Assembly (NCBI RefSeq): GCF_032925565.1
Contig: NZ_CP136708.1
Span: 2,852,001-2,916,000 of the forward strand
Reading direction: 5' to 3'
Length of the DNA stretch: 64,000 bases
Source: Alteromonas sp. CI.11.F.A3
GTDB taxonomy: Bacteria; Pseudomonadota; Gammaproteobacteria; Enterobacterales; Alteromonadaceae
The notes beneath the pieces were generated by a model. It searched no databases, was not told where the DNA came from, and was given only the letters and a program-made list of their open reading frames with translations. This document shows positions 35,608 to 45,558 of the stretch, piece after piece. The position numbers and the translations under genes were made by a program. Positions within the stretch are counted from its first letter, which is position 1. Every line of letters starts with the position of its first letter.

Positions 35608-36495
35608 ATGAACCTAAAGCACATGTACACCTTTGTTGAAGTAGCTCAATGCAAAAGCTTTTCATTAGCTGCTACGCGTTTACATACTGTTCAAAGCGCG
35701 GTTAGCCGCCATATTAATGCACTAGAGTCATCCCTAAACGTTAAGCTTTTTGAGCGTACTACGCGTTATGTGGAGTTAACTGCACCTGGAAAAGTATTTC
35801 TTCGCCATGTTGAAGATATCTTAGCCCATTACCAACAAGCTCAATATGAAACCCAGCGCGTTGCGAACGGTAAACAGGGGTTGCTGCGTATTGGTTACTT
35901 AAGTTCCGCCTGCGCGCATTTTATGCCCGAATTATTAAAACGCTTCTCGCTAAGTGAGCCACTCATTGATGTACAAATATTTGAAATGACTGCCGCACAG
36001 CAACTAGAAGCTTTTAGTGAAGGCAGAATAGATATAGGCTTTTCACGACCTATCGATGGCGGCTATAGTGGTTTAATCAATCAGCAACATTTAACCGATG
36101 ATCCTATTGTTCTTGTGGTGTCTGAAGCGCACCCATTGTCGAAAAATAGCAGCGTGAATATGGCTGACTTAGCACCTTACCCACTCACTCTTTTTGCCCG
36201 TGAACAAGCATCCAGCTTATTTGATGCCATTATCAGTGCATTCCACCGCGTGAAAGTACAACCTAAAGTAAGTAATGAGCCCAGTAGTATGCAAGCGCTA
36301 CTAACCCACATAGCCAGTACACAACATGTTGCGTTAGTGCCTAGCTGCATTAAGAATTTACAAACACAAGGTTGTGAGTTTATATCGCTTACTATGCCGC
36401 TGTCCGTGCCTTTAGAAATGCACTGGCAAGCTAACGGCGTACCGGTGACTGAAACATGGATAAGTTGGTGTGCTAGTCAAACACTGGCATTTTAG
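35608..36495 (+). CDS. LysR family transcriptional regulator
   Basis: 295 residues. The HTH is MYTFVEVAQCKSFSLAATRL followed by TVQSAVSRHINALE, then KLFERTTRYVELTAPGK and a periplasmic-binding-protein-like effector domain (LLRIGYLSSACAHFMPELL). It resembles the BenM/CatM-like subgroup, with early activation residues not resolvable here. It is divergent from the MFS gene. Confidence 0.92.
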   Translation: MNLKHMYTFVEVAQCKSFSLAATRLHTVQSAVSRHINALESSLNVKLFERTTRYVELTAPGKVFLRHVEDILAHYQQAQYETQRVANGKQGLLRIGYLSSACAHFMPELLKRFSLSEPLIDVQIFEMTAAQQLEAFSEGRIDIGFSRPIDGGYSGLINQQHLTDDPIVLVVSEAHPLSKNSSVNMADLAPYPLTLFAREQASSLFDAIISAFHRVKVQPKVSNEPSSMQALLTHIASTQHVALVPSCIKNLQTQGCEFISLTMPLSVPLEMHWQANGVPVTETWISWCASQTLAF

Positions 36496-36596
36496 AGACG
36501 GTGATAGACCATGAAAGTTGGTTAGCGAGAACAGTCGAATGAAAATCAAAGAGGGACAGGAAAAAGGAAAAAGGAAAAAGATACCAGAAAGAAAAA

Positions 36597-36621
36597 TGGC
36601 GTGAAAAAGATTTTCACGCCA
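36597..36621. terminator. Bidirectional terminator between lysR and DUF2058 genes
   Basis: Perfect 11-bp stem TGGCGTGAAAA / TTTTCACGCCA with a 3-base loop. An A-rich tract lies on the left (T-run for the minus strand) and CTTTATTTC on the right. Confidence 0.75.
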
Positions 36622-36626
36622 CTTTA

Positions 36627-36702
36627 TTTCTATACAAGGTCTGGATTTCTATACAAGGTCAGAGTTTCGTGACCAAGACCGAATTTCGTTACCAAGTTAG
36701 AT
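36627..36702. repeat. Tandem repeat, four 19-bp units, overlapping the DUF2058 gene 3' end
   Basis: Units at 36627, 36646, 36665 and 36684, each exactly 19 bp and starting TTTC. Units 1 and 2 share TTTCTATACAAGGTC; units 3 and 4 are TTTCGTGACCAAG and TTTCGTTACCAAG. The last unit contains the stop and final codons of the minus-strand DUF2058 gene. Confidence 0.85.
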
Positions 36703-37240
36703 CATCTGGAATGTCGTAGTCGGCATACCAATCATCTTGCGCTTCTTCTTTACCATCGCTGTCGCTGGTGTCTAAGTCGGCACGGTAGATAATAAAGCTA
36801 TCGTCACGCTGCGCAATTTTATCCGCTACAGGTGTAGGCACAAGTTCATAAGCATCACCTAAAATCACCACGGTTAAGCGGCCTTTAGTCACTTGCTTGT
36901 GCATTTCAGCGCTTACATACATTCGCTTCACAACATTATCGTGAGTAAAATTCAGTACGGTATCGCCTTTTCGCGGCTGTTTATTCACATCAATGAGTTG
37001 ACGCACTTGCGCTGCAATAGAGCGCTTTTCACGCTCTTGTTGTTGCAACTGGTTCAGCTCACGTGAACGGGCTTTCTTTTCTTCAGCGGCTTTCTGAGCA
37101 GCGATAGTCGCTTCGTCCACCACACCTTGGTTGTTCTTTGTCTTTTGCTTATTCTTTTTGCGCTTTTCAGCACGAGCCTGCTTAGCAGAACCTTTGTCTG
37201 CTATGCCGGCTTTTAATAATTGATCCTGTAACGAGGCCAT
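36689..37240 (-). CDS. DUF2058 protein (YaiL-like)
   Basis: 183 residues, similar to E. coli YaiL. It starts MASLQDQLLKAGIADKGSAK, then a long Lys/Arg/Gln-rich charged helix (about 20-75, likely coiled coil) and a C-terminal beta-rich domain (VKRMYVSAEMHKQVTKGRL, YELVP). The family is described as nucleoprotein- or polynucleotide-associated, without a defined function. It lies 28 bases after topA and is probably co-transcribed with it. Confidence 0.85.
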   Translation of the reverse strand: MASLQDQLLKAGIADKGSAKQARAEKRKKNKQKTKNNQGVVDEATIAAQKAAEEKKARSRELNQLQQQEREKRSIAAQVRQLIDVNKQPRKGDTVLNFTHDNVVKRMYVSAEMHKQVTKGRLTVVILGDAYELVPTPVADKIAQRDDSFIIYRADLDTSDSDGKEEAQDDWYADYDIPDDLTW

Positions 37241-37268
37241 ATACTAAATCTCTTTGTTACTTTTCTCT

Positions 37269-39935
37269 TTATTTCTTTTTGGCTTTCGCTTTGGTTTTAG
37301 CTGCAGGTTTACTGGCGGCTTGTGTTTCCCACTTACCGTCGTTATACCATGCCGACCAACCTGTGGCTTTACCCGCTTCATTTTCCGACATCACGTATTG
37401 CTGCTTCGTCTTACGACTATAGCGAACAATGGCAAGGTTACCTTCCGGATCCTTTTGCGGTGCATCGGCTAGGTAATAGAATTTTTCAGATATTCTATCT
37501 CTAAAGCGCGCCAGCTCTTCCACTTTCGGTGCACGTGTTTCCCGAGATTTAGGGAAATTATGCGCCGCCATGAAAATACCTGAAGCGCCATCGCGTAGTA
37601 CAAAGTGCGCATCCGACTTTTCACATGGAAGTTCAGGTAAATCTACCGGATCTTCTTTAGGTGGTGCAGCTTCACCGTTACGTAATAACTTACGCGTGTT
37701 TTTACATTCTTCGTTAGTACAGCCGAAGTATTTACCAAAGCGACCGTTTTTCAACTCCATGTCACTGCCACACTTATCACATTCGATAATAGGGCCGTCG
37801 TAACCTTTTATCTTGAACGTACCGGTTTCAACTAAGGTACCTTCACAGGTCGGTGTATTACCACACACATGCAGCTTACGGGTTTCGTCCACCAAGTAGC
37901 TATCCATCGCAGTACTGCATATTGGACAACGCTTCTTAGCGCGTAACGCTTCGGTTTCTAATTCTTCTTCGTCATCAACTTTCACCACTTCATCACCTGG
38001 TGTTAGGTTCATGGTGTTAGTGCAACGTTCTTTTGGCGGTAAGTTGTAACCCGAGCAGCCCAAGAAAACGCCGGTAGACGCGGTACGCACGTTCATTTCA
38101 CGCCCGCACTTGTCACACGTAATACCCGACGGAATAGCTTGATTAAGGCGCATTCCGCCTTCTTCAGGGGCTTTCTCGGCATTCAGTAACTTGCCGTAAA
38201 AATCGCTGTAGAACAGATTGAGTACGTCTTTCCAATCTTTATTACCTTCCGCTATATCATCAAGCTGTTGCTCCATGTTGGCGGTAAAGTCGAAACTCAT
38301 TAGGTCATCAAAGTTTTCCATCAAACGGTCGTTAACAATTTCACCCATTTTTTCAGCATAAAAACGCTTATTTTCAAGGCGAACATAACCACGATCTTGA
38401 ATGGTAGAAATGATACTTGCGTAAGTAGAAGGTCGGCCAATGCCTCGTTTTTCTAACTCTTTTACCAAAGACGCTTCGTTAAAACGCGCCACGGGTTTGG
38501 TGAAGTGCTGCTTAGGATCAAGCGCATCTAAGTTTAATACATCGCCTTTTTGAACATCAGGCAGCATCAACTCTTCTTCACCTTTTTTGCGAAGCTGCGG
38601 TTGAACACGTGTCCAGCCATCAAACTTCAACACACGGCCTTTCGCCGTTAATTCGTAATTGTTTGCACCTACTCTAATAGTGGTAGCATCATATTTAGCC
38701 GGCGTCATTTGACACGCAACGAACTGGCGCCAAATAAGCTCGTATAAACGCTGAGCATCCCGTTCCATATCACCTAAATGGGCAGCATTTACCTTAACAC
38801 TTGAAGGACGAATGGCTTCGTGCGCCTCTTGCGCGCCTTCTTTACTGCCATAGCGATTCGGTGATTCTGGTAGGTATTTGCTCCCAAAATTGTCTTCGAT
38901 ATACGCGCGGCAATTATCAAGCGCTTCTTGGCTCAAGTTCGTTGAGTCAGTACGCATATAAGTGATGTAACCCGCTTCATACAAGCGCTGCGCCATCATC
39001 ATGGTTTTCTTAACACCAAAACCTAAACGCGTACTCGCAGCTTGCTGTAGCGTTGAAGTAATAAACGGCGCTGAAGGTCGGCTAGACGTAGGCTTAGATT
39101 CACGGCTTTCAACTAAGTACTTAGCGCCGTTCAAATCTTCTAATGCTTTGTCTGCTTGCGCTTTATTGACCGGTTTAAACGCTTTGCCTTCATGTTTGGC
39201 CACCAACATACGCAGCGCCGCTTTTTGCTCGCTGGTTAAGTCGGCGTGAATATCCCAAAACTCTTCTGGAACAAACGCTTTAATTTCGCGCTCACGATCT
39301 ACCACTAGGCGAACAGCAACCGATTGAACACGGCCCGCAGATAAGCCACGTGCTATCTTTTTCCATAGCAATGGCGACACCATAAAGCCAACAACGCGGT
39401 CGAGGAAACGTCTAGCTTGCTGTGCATTTACACGAGCAACATTAACTTCGCCGGGGTCTGAGAAGGCTTCTTGAATAGCGTTTTTGGTAATTTCGTTAAA
39501 CACCACCCGCTGATAGGTTTTGCCTTTACTACCCAGCAATTCTTGTAAATGCCACGCAATAGCTTCCCCTTCTCTATCCAAATCCGTTGCGAGATAGATA
39601 GTGTCAGCGTCTTTGGCCAAGCGTTTAAGCTCGTTAACCACTTTTTCTTTACCCTGCAAAACCTGATAGTGGGCTTTCCAGTTTTGTTCTGGGTCTACAC
39701 CCATGCGGTCAACAAGTTTTAAATATTCATGTCTGCGAAGATATTCTTGTTTGTCTTCTTCGCTATAAGTTTTGAGTTCTTTCGCTGGCTTTTTGGGCTC
39801 AACTTTACCCAATGCCTTCGTAGGCAGATCGCGAACATGGCCGACAGAACTTTTTACGATAAAATCTTTACCAAGATATTTATTTATCGTTTTCGCTTTG
39901 GCTGGCGACTCGACTATGACTAGAGATTTTGCCAT
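37269..39935 (-). CDS. topA: DNA topoisomerase I
   Basis: Type IA topoisomerase that relaxes negative supercoils; 888 residues. The Toprim domain is at the N-terminus ([20 protein letters not shown] and [16 protein letters not shown]). The catalytic Tyr is about residue 326 in [15 protein letters not shown], and [17 protein letters not shown] is conserved. At least three Cys4 zinc ribbons follow ([24 protein letters not shown]), then a further domain and a Lys-rich tail. Length fits gammaproteobacterial TopA. Confidence 0.97.
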   Translation of the reverse strand: MAKSLVIVESPAKAKTINKYLGKDFIVKSSVGHVRDLPTKALGKVEPKKPAKELKTYSEEDKQEYLRRHEYLKLVDRMGVDPEQNWKAHYQVLQGKEKVVNELKRLAKDADTIYLATDLDREGEAIAWHLQELLGSKGKTYQRVVFNEITKNAIQEAFSDPGEVNVARVNAQQARRFLDRVVGFMVSPLLWKKIARGLSAGRVQSVAVRLVVDREREIKAFVPEEFWDIHADLTSEQKAALRMLVAKHEGKAFKPVNKAQADKALEDLNGAKYLVESRESKPTSSRPSAPFITSTLQQAASTRLGFGVKKTMMMAQRLYEAGYITYMRTDSTNLSQEALDNCRAYIEDNFGSKYLPESPNRYGSKEGAQEAHEAIRPSSVKVNAAHLGDMERDAQRLYELIWRQFVACQMTPAKYDATTIRVGANNYELTAKGRVLKFDGWTRVQPQLRKKGEEELMLPDVQKGDVLNLDALDPKQHFTKPVARFNEASLVKELEKRGIGRPSTYASIISTIQDRGYVRLENKRFYAEKMGEIVNDRLMENFDDLMSFDFTANMEQQLDDIAEGNKDWKDVLNLFYSDFYGKLLNAEKAPEEGGMRLNQAIPSGITCDKCGREMNVRTASTGVFLGCSGYNLPPKERCTNTMNLTPGDEVVKVDDEEELETEALRAKKRCPICSTAMDSYLVDETRKLHVCGNTPTCEGTLVETGTFKIKGYDGPIIECDKCGSDMELKNGRFGKYFGCTNEECKNTRKLLRNGEAAPPKEDPVDLPELPCEKSDAHFVLRDGASGIFMAAHNFPKSRETRAPKVEELARFRDRISEKFYYLADAPQKDPEGNLAIVRYSRKTKQQYVMSENEAGKATGWSAWYNDGKWETQAASKPAAKTKAKAKKK

Positions 39936-40136
39936 ATAATTGAATTAAACCTATTGATTCTAAAGGACTATTTTAGTCATTCTCAAAGATAAAGGGCCCG
40001 TAGACTGTGCTATTAGGCTGCCCGTGCTTTTTTAACATATATCGACAAAGTGAATGGAAAACAAGATCTTCTTAATAGTTATTCTTGCGATTGCTTCAAT
40101 CCCGCCCAATTCCTGTTCACTTTTCAACCACCTCGA

Positions 40137-40164
40137 TTGGCAAGGCGTATAAAAACCGTATAAT
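40137..40164 (+). promoter_or_regulatory. Sigma70 promoter candidate upstream of astB
   Basis: TTGGCA - 16 bp - TATAAT on the plus strand, with the -10 a full consensus match. It implies a leader of about 160 bases before astB. Confidence 0.6.
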
Positions 40165-40176
40165 GCCAGCCATTAT
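40160..40176. promoter_or_regulatory. Palindrome across the astB promoter -10 and start site
   Basis: ATAATG - CCAGC - CATTAT is perfect and covers the -10 and the probable start point, the classic position for a repressor. It is not a good ARG box. Confidence 0.4.
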
Positions 40177-40333
40177 GCCTTTGCGCCTAGTAATTAACAG
40201 GCATTTATTATGCTTATTAATTCGCGGCTAACAAAAAATGAGACGTTTGCTTCACTATAAATACGCCCAAAATCATGGGTTGTGCATTTATAGGGTAGCG
40301 GTCAAACGCTCAAACACCAAATAGAGGGAAAGT

Positions 40334-41674
40334 ATGAAGCAATTTGAAGTTAACTTTGATGGGCTTGTCGGCCCAACCCACAACTACGCCGGACTCTCGT
40401 TTGGTAATGTTGCTTCTCTGAACAATGCCAATGCAGTTAGTAGCCCTAAGCAAGCAGCTAAACAAGGTTTACTTAAAATGAAAGCCTTGTCTGACATGGG
40501 CATGATGCAAGGTGTACTTGCCCCTCAAGAACGCCCAGACATAGCTGCATTACGTCGACTCGGCTTTTCTGGTTCAGATGCTAGAGTGCTAGAAAGCGCT
40601 GCAAAGCAATCTAGAGAGATTTTTCTAGCATGTTGCTCTGCATCAAGCATGTGGACAGCAAACGCCGCTACAGTCTCTCCAAGCGCTGATACAGCTGATG
40701 GCCGCGTGCATTTTACACCTGCAAACCTAACAAACAAGTTTCATCGTTCGTTAGAGCCGCAAGTGACAGGCAATATTTTAAAAGCGACCTTCGCAAATGA
40801 AAAACACTTTGCTCATCACCTCCACTTGCCAGATAACGAACATTTTGGTGACGAAGGTGCGGCAAACCACACTCGCTTGTGTTCGAATTATAGTCATGCG
40901 GGTGTAGAGCTTTTTGTCTATGGCCGTCACGCTTTCGACCCAAGCAAACCAGCGCCCACTAAATTCCCTGCCCGCCAAACATTAGAAGCATGCCAAGCTG
41001 TTGCTCGCTTACATGGGTTAAGCGAAGAAGGCGTGGTGTACATGCAGCAAAACCCTGATGTTATCGACCAAGGGGTTTTCCATAACGATGTAATCGCTGT
41101 GGGCAACCAGAACGTGTTGTTCTACCATGACCAAGCTTTTTATAAAAAAGAGGTCGGGCTAAAAGAATTACAAACTAAGTTTGGTGATTCACCACTTCAT
41201 CTTATTGAAGTACCTACTGACGAAGTATCAGTTCAAGATGCCATTAAAACTTATCTTTTCAATACTCAAATCATCACCTTACCTAATGGTGATATGACGA
41301 TTATTGCACCTACAGACTGTGAAGAAAACGAAGCGGTTAAGCGTTATTTAGACAAGCTAGTTACCTTGGGCACGCCAATAAAATCGGTAAACTATTTTGA
41401 TGTTAAGCAAAGTATGCGTAATGGTGGCGGCCCTGCCTGCTTACGTTTACGTGTAGCCATGAATGACCAAGAGCTCGATGCGGTAAATCCATCAACCTTA
41501 ATTAACGACCTTCAGTTTGCACGTCTTAACAAATGGGTAGATAAACATTACCGTGATGTACTCGCTGAAGACGATTTACGTGACCCTCAATTGCTTATTG
41601 AATCGCGTACAGCGCTAGATGAACTTACCCAGTTATTAAAGTTGGGTTCTGTATATCCATTCCAACAAGATTAG
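40334..41674 (+). CDS. astB: N-succinylarginine dihydrolase
   Basis: Second enzyme of the arginine succinyltransferase pathway: hydrolyses N2-succinylarginine to succinylornithine, CO2 and ammonia. It has 446 residues, the family length. The N-terminal [29 protein letters not shown] and [10 protein letters not shown] are conserved, and the nucleophile Cys is in [11 protein letters not shown]. No other ast gene is adjacent, so the pathway would have to be completed from elsewhere. RBS GAGGGAAAG precedes the ATG. Confidence 0.96.
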   Translation: MKQFEVNFDGLVGPTHNYAGLSFGNVASLNNANAVSSPKQAAKQGLLKMKALSDMGMMQGVLAPQERPDIAALRRLGFSGSDARVLESAAKQSREIFLACCSASSMWTANAATVSPSADTADGRVHFTPANLTNKFHRSLEPQVTGNILKATFANEKHFAHHLHLPDNEHFGDEGAANHTRLCSNYSHAGVELFVYGRHAFDPSKPAPTKFPARQTLEACQAVARLHGLSEEGVVYMQQNPDVIDQGVFHNDVIAVGNQNVLFYHDQAFYKKEVGLKELQTKFGDSPLHLIEVPTDEVSVQDAIKTYLFNTQIITLPNGDMTIIAPTDCEENEAVKRYLDKLVTLGTPIKSVNYFDVKQSMRNGGGPACLRLRVAMNDQELDAVNPSTLINDLQFARLNKWVDKHYRDVLAEDDLRDPQLLIESRTALDELTQLLKLGSVYPFQQD

Positions 41675-41690
41675 TTATTGTTTTAACAAT

Positions 41691-41718
41691 AAAAAAGCCG
41701 GCTTACGCCGGCTTTTTT
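41691..41718. terminator. Bidirectional terminator between astB and the Ig-repeat lipoprotein
   Basis: Perfect 12-bp stem AAAAAAGCCGGC / GCCGGCTTTTTT with a TTAC loop; it serves both convergent genes. Confidence 0.95.
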
Positions 41719-41719
41719 G

Positions 41720-43927
41720 TTAGTTGAATGTAGTACAGTCCGCTAAAGAACCGAAGGGGTTAGCGGGTAATCCTGCCCCCTCATTGGTCAAGTCTTCAGA
41801 AGAAACGCCTAATCGATAATAGTGATCTTGGCTAGCCTCACTCCCTGTCGATTGACCGAAAATCGTAATAACCATGTCGTACCAATAACCGTAATTTGCC
41901 GGATAACGATACTCAAGCTCAGCTTGGCCGTTTTCATCCGTTATATTTGTTTCAGCAAATGACAACGTGCCAACTATACCTGGGGTTAAGAATTCATCAC
42001 CATTTGTATCTTCTCCCACGTCAAGAATACCGTTGCCATTGATGTCTTCATTATCACACTCGGCGGTTACATTAGGCTTGTAAATAGACTCGTCTTCATC
42101 CCAATACCAGTTCCCTTTTAAATATGTCCCTTCTAAAACACGCTTTACTGGTGTAGCAGATGCGGTTAACTCAACGCCACTAACAGGCTGCCCTGCTGAA
42201 TCAGAAACAAACACAGCAAAGCGTTTAAGGTAGGTGGTTGAGTCAGGCTCTTCGATTTCATTGCCCGTGCCAATGGAGATATCAAACGCTCTATCACCAA
42301 CAGTCATGAACACTTCATCAGCAATAGATTCATCACTCGCAACAGAAGCACGAATAATAACTGCATCTTCACTTGAGGGCGCGCCAGAGGTGAATACTGT
42401 TGACGCAATACCGCTGCTGTCGGTGGTCGATTGAGAAGGTGAAATAGAACCTGTAGAGACGTCATCAACGTTAAAGTTAACCACGGTATTTTTAACTAGG
42501 TTACCTGAAGGGTCTCTAACAACTGCAGTAATGGTACTTGTTTGTCCATCAGGGCCAATAAGATCAGGCGTAGCATCTGCTATTAAGGTGAATGGTTCAA
42601 CTGCGATAAATTCTACTTGCGCAACCGCGTTAACCGTAGCGTCATTGTCAGGTTCAGTACCTGTGGCGGTAATAGAAGCAAAACCGGCATTGTCAGACTC
42701 TATTGAGATAGAGGCCATACCATCAGCATCGGTTGTTACAAGCGATGTTCCACTTATTTCTCCACGAGAAGTACTAAATGTCACATTATTACCCGCAGCC
42801 GGAATACCATCTTGTAACCATTGAACACTAATAGTAGCCGCTTCATTTAACGATATTTCTTCATCTGGTACTACTACAAAGCTAAATTCATCTTGTTGAA
42901 CGTCTAAATCAAACTCTACCGCGGCATTAAGCGATGAAGCTGTAATGGTATCTTCGCCAGACGTAGTTGCTGTGTAGGTGATCGTAGCTTGTCCATCAGC
43001 ACCGGTATTCACCGACGTTTCACTTAGTGAACCATTGGTTGCTTCTAGCAGAATCGTTTGATTCACAATGGCTACGCCATCAGAATCTTGTACACGCAAT
43101 GTATAATCAGCGGTGTCATTTAAGATGACTGAGCTTGCGCCATTAATTGTCACTTCCGTGCCGGTAATCACAATATCAACCGTTTCAACTAAAGCGCCAG
43201 CTTGTGCTGTTAACGTTACCGTTCGGTTTGACGCGTTATTCTGAGTAGACACTAATGCTCTGGCTGTACCATCAGCGGTAGTGGTAGATTGGGTCAACTG
43301 TAATTCAACACCCGCGTTATTGCTGGCTGAAAAATTAACGTCAATCCCTTCCATTAAAACACTTTGTTCATTTTTAATTAAAGCGATTAGCTCAATATCA
43401 TCAGAACCACTTGAGGCTAATTGAACTGCGCTGGCGTATAATTGCAACGACGCAGGCTCTTCACTTACCGTCACGTTGCCCACTGCCGAAAAAGTAGTAG
43501 AGCCGCTTTCACCACTGCTCAAGCTACCTGTGATTTCACCATCACCTGAGGCAGTACTAGCATTAATAGTTATTCTTGCGACTCCGCTGTCATCGGTTCG
43601 CGCTGTACCGGTATCGTTCCCGAACACGGCTAGGTCGCTATTACTTACTGCAAACGTGACAAGTTGGTCGGCTTGGGCTACACCGTCGGTGTCGGTAACA
43701 GTGGCAATAACGGTAAGAGAATTGTCGGAGGTTAGGTTGCGGTCAGTTTCACCGCTGGCGTTTTGAACGGTTAATACGACATTAACAGTAGCGGAGGAAC
43801 CACTGCCATCATCTGATCCATCGCTATCATCTCTAGAGACTGAATCGCCTCCCCCGCACGCTGTTAGTATAAATATTGCACTAAATAGCCAGAGTGTCTT
43901 AGACAAGACTCGCGTAATTTGTCGCAT
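41720..43927 (-). CDS. Surface lipoprotein with tandem Ig-like (Big_1/invasin-type) repeats
   Basis: 735 residues. A lipoprotein signal (LWLFSAIFILTAC-GGG) is followed by a Gly/Ser/Asp-rich linker. At least five Ig-like domains of about 90-100 residues follow, marked by DxDGxAxxxI-type strands (TDDSGVARITINA, TADGTARALVST, GADGQATITYTA, TDADGMASISIES, TDSSGIASTVFTS). A Ca-binding-like acidic insert (DINGNGILDVGEDTNGDEF) lies near the C-terminus. It is probably outer-membrane anchored, with an adhesive or structural role. I chose the ATG at 43927 with AGGA upstream; a TTG at 43957 has no ribosome-binding site. Confidence 0.85.
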   Translation of the reverse strand: MRQITRVLSKTLWLFSAIFILTACGGGDSVSRDDSDGSDDGSGSSATVNVVLTVQNASGETDRNLTSDNSLTVIATVTDTDGVAQADQLVTFAVSNSDLAVFGNDTGTARTDDSGVARITINASTASGDGEITGSLSSGESGSTTFSAVGNVTVSEEPASLQLYASAVQLASSGSDDIELIALIKNEQSVLMEGIDVNFSASNNAGVELQLTQSTTTADGTARALVSTQNNASNRTVTLTAQAGALVETVDIVITGTEVTINGASSVILNDTADYTLRVQDSDGVAIVNQTILLEATNGSLSETSVNTGADGQATITYTATTSGEDTITASSLNAAVEFDLDVQQDEFSFVVVPDEEISLNEAATISVQWLQDGIPAAGNNVTFSTSRGEISGTSLVTTDADGMASISIESDNAGFASITATGTEPDNDATVNAVAQVEFIAVEPFTLIADATPDLIGPDGQTSTITAVVRDPSGNLVKNTVVNFNVDDVSTGSISPSQSTTDSSGIASTVFTSGAPSSEDAVIIRASVASDESIADEVFMTVGDRAFDISIGTGNEIEEPDSTTYLKRFAVFVSDSAGQPVSGVELTASATPVKRVLEGTYLKGNWYWDEDESIYKPNVTAECDNEDINGNGILDVGEDTNGDEFLTPGIVGTLSFAETNITDENGQAELEYRYPANYGYWYDMVITIFGQSTGSEASQDHYYRLGVSSEDLTNEGAGLPANPFGSLADCTTFN

Positions 43928-44035
43928 AATTCGTTCCTGAACCTCTATAAATGACAATTGGGTCGTTTTTTATGTTTTAAAATCAATAGAATCTGTCACA
44001 CTAAATAAAAATATAAAAATGTACAGGGAATTTTA

Positions 44036-45382
44036 ATGTCTCAATCTGCACATAAATTTAGTTTAACCACCAGAATCTTTATCGGCATGATTGCCGGTAT
44101 CGTGATTGGTGTGCTCCTTCAACTATTATTCGATGATAGCGGAGATTTCACTTTTTCGGTATTTGGTTTCCAGTTCTCTGCGTATAGCATTTTTGTAGAT
44201 GGTATATTTTCTACCCTTGGGCAGATTTTTATCGCTAGTTTAAAGATGTTGGTGGTGCCATTAGTATTTGTTTCGCTTATTTGCGGTACCAGTACACTTT
44301 CCGACCCAAATAAATTAGGTCGTTTAGGCGCTAAATCTGTTGGGCTTTATGTTGTCACGACTGCAATAGCAATCACACTGGCAATGAGTATGGCTTTACT
44401 TATTTCTCCAGGAGAAGGGTTAAACCTAACCACTGAAACGTCTTTTGAAGCGAAGACTGCACCCAGTCTTGGTGACGTAATCGTTAATATGTTTCCTAGT
44501 AACCCTATTAATTCGATGGCGCAAGGCAACATGCTTCAAATCATCGTGTTTGCTGTGTTATTCGGTATTTCAATGGCAATGACTGGCGAAGCCGGCAAGC
44601 GAGTCAGTGCGTTTTTTGAAGATATCAACACGGTTATCATGCGCCTGGTAACCATCATCATGAACCTAGCGCCTTACGGTGTGTTTGTGTTGATGGCTAA
44701 ACTATTCTCTACCATTGGTGGCGACACCATCTTTAGCTTGGCAAAATACTTTTTCTTAGTATTTGGTGTGCTTATCATTCATGGATTAGTGACCTACTCA
44801 ATATTGCTCAAACTATTGAGCGGCTTGAGCCCAGTTGTGCTGCTGAAAAAAATGCGCGATGCAGCCTTGTTTGCGTTTAGTACCTCAAGCAGTAGCGCTA
44901 CGTTGCCAGTGACCATGGAAACGGCGCGAAACAAACTGGGTATTAACAATTCAGTCGCGTCTTTCACCCTTCCGTTGGGCGCTACCATAAATATGGATGG
45001 CACCGCGATTATGCAGGGCGTGGCTACCGTATTTATTGCACAAGTTTATGGCGTGGATTTGAGTCTAGGCGATTACATGATGGTGGTATTAACCGCTACC
45101 CTAGCCTCTATTGGTACGGCTGGTGTGCCAGGAGTAGGCTTAATCATGCTTGCCATGGTATTGCAGCAAGTTAACCTACCTGTTGAAGGTATAGCACTGA
45201 TTATTGGTGTCGACCGCTTACTTGATATGACCCGTACTGCGGTAAATATCACGGGTGACTGTATGGTGTCATGCGTAGTCGCGAAAAGCGAAGGTGGGCT
45301 TGATGAAGATGTTTATTACAACGAACATGCCGGTGAAAAAGAAGAAGACGTGAATTTCAACGAGTTTGATAAGAACGCCTAA
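44036..45382 (+). CDS. Dicarboxylate/amino acid:cation symporter (SDF/DAACS family)
   Basis: Secondary transporter of the GltPh/DctA fold, 448 residues. The HP1 Ser-rich hairpin is AFSTSSSSATLPVTMETA, TM7 has LGATINMDGTAIMQG (NMDGT motif), HP2 is ASIGTAGVPGVGLI, and TM8 has DRLLDMTRTAVNITGD with the substrate Asp/Arg region. TM8 carries MTRTAVN, as in glutamate/aspartate or dicarboxylate carriers; the exact substrate is unclear. AGGGA precedes the ATG. It is divergent from the Ig-repeat lipoprotein. Confidence 0.93.
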   Translation: MSQSAHKFSLTTRIFIGMIAGIVIGVLLQLLFDDSGDFTFSVFGFQFSAYSIFVDGIFSTLGQIFIASLKMLVVPLVFVSLICGTSTLSDPNKLGRLGAKSVGLYVVTTAIAITLAMSMALLISPGEGLNLTTETSFEAKTAPSLGDVIVNMFPSNPINSMAQGNMLQIIVFAVLFGISMAMTGEAGKRVSAFFEDINTVIMRLVTIIMNLAPYGVFVLMAKLFSTIGGDTIFSLAKYFFLVFGVLIIHGLVTYSILLKLLSGLSPVVLLKKMRDAALFAFSTSSSSATLPVTMETARNKLGINNSVASFTLPLGATINMDGTAIMQGVATVFIAQVYGVDLSLGDYMMVVLTATLASIGTAGVPGVGLIMLAMVLQQVNLPVEGIALIIGVDRLLDMTRTAVNITGDCMVSCVVAKSEGGLDEDVYYNEHAGEKEEDVNFNEFDKNA

Positions 45383-45407
45383 TCCCCTCTTCCCGTTCGA
45401 ATATGAC

Positions 45408-45443
45408 AAAAGGGTTAGCACTTCAATTTGCTAACCCTTTTTT
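45408..45443 (+). terminator. Terminator after the SDF symporter
   Basis: 13-bp stem AAAAGGGTTAGCA / TGCTAACCCTTTT with an 8-base loop and a continuing T-run. Confidence 0.92.
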
Positions 45444-45558
45444 GTTGCCTATTCCATTGTATTGCCCAGTAGGCATGCACTTGTCAATTGTGATGTACTG
45501 ATTGTTTTAAATACATTGCTAAGCACATCGGCGCTGTAGCACGTTTGATCAAACACTT

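Larger units (their letters stand above)
39936..40333. other. Divergent topA/astB intergenic region
   Basis: 398 bases. It holds the hairpin GACTA/TAGTC near 39966, a good plus-strand promoter with an overlapping palindrome, and a CTATAAAT/ATTTATAG inverted repeat (40255-40292) just before astB. No gene is seen. Confidence 0.5.

Noticed and set aside
40201..40213. GCAT-TTATT-ATGC upstream of astB as an ARG box
   Set aside because: It lacks the TGAAT/ATTCA half-sites and is too short for an ArgR operator.
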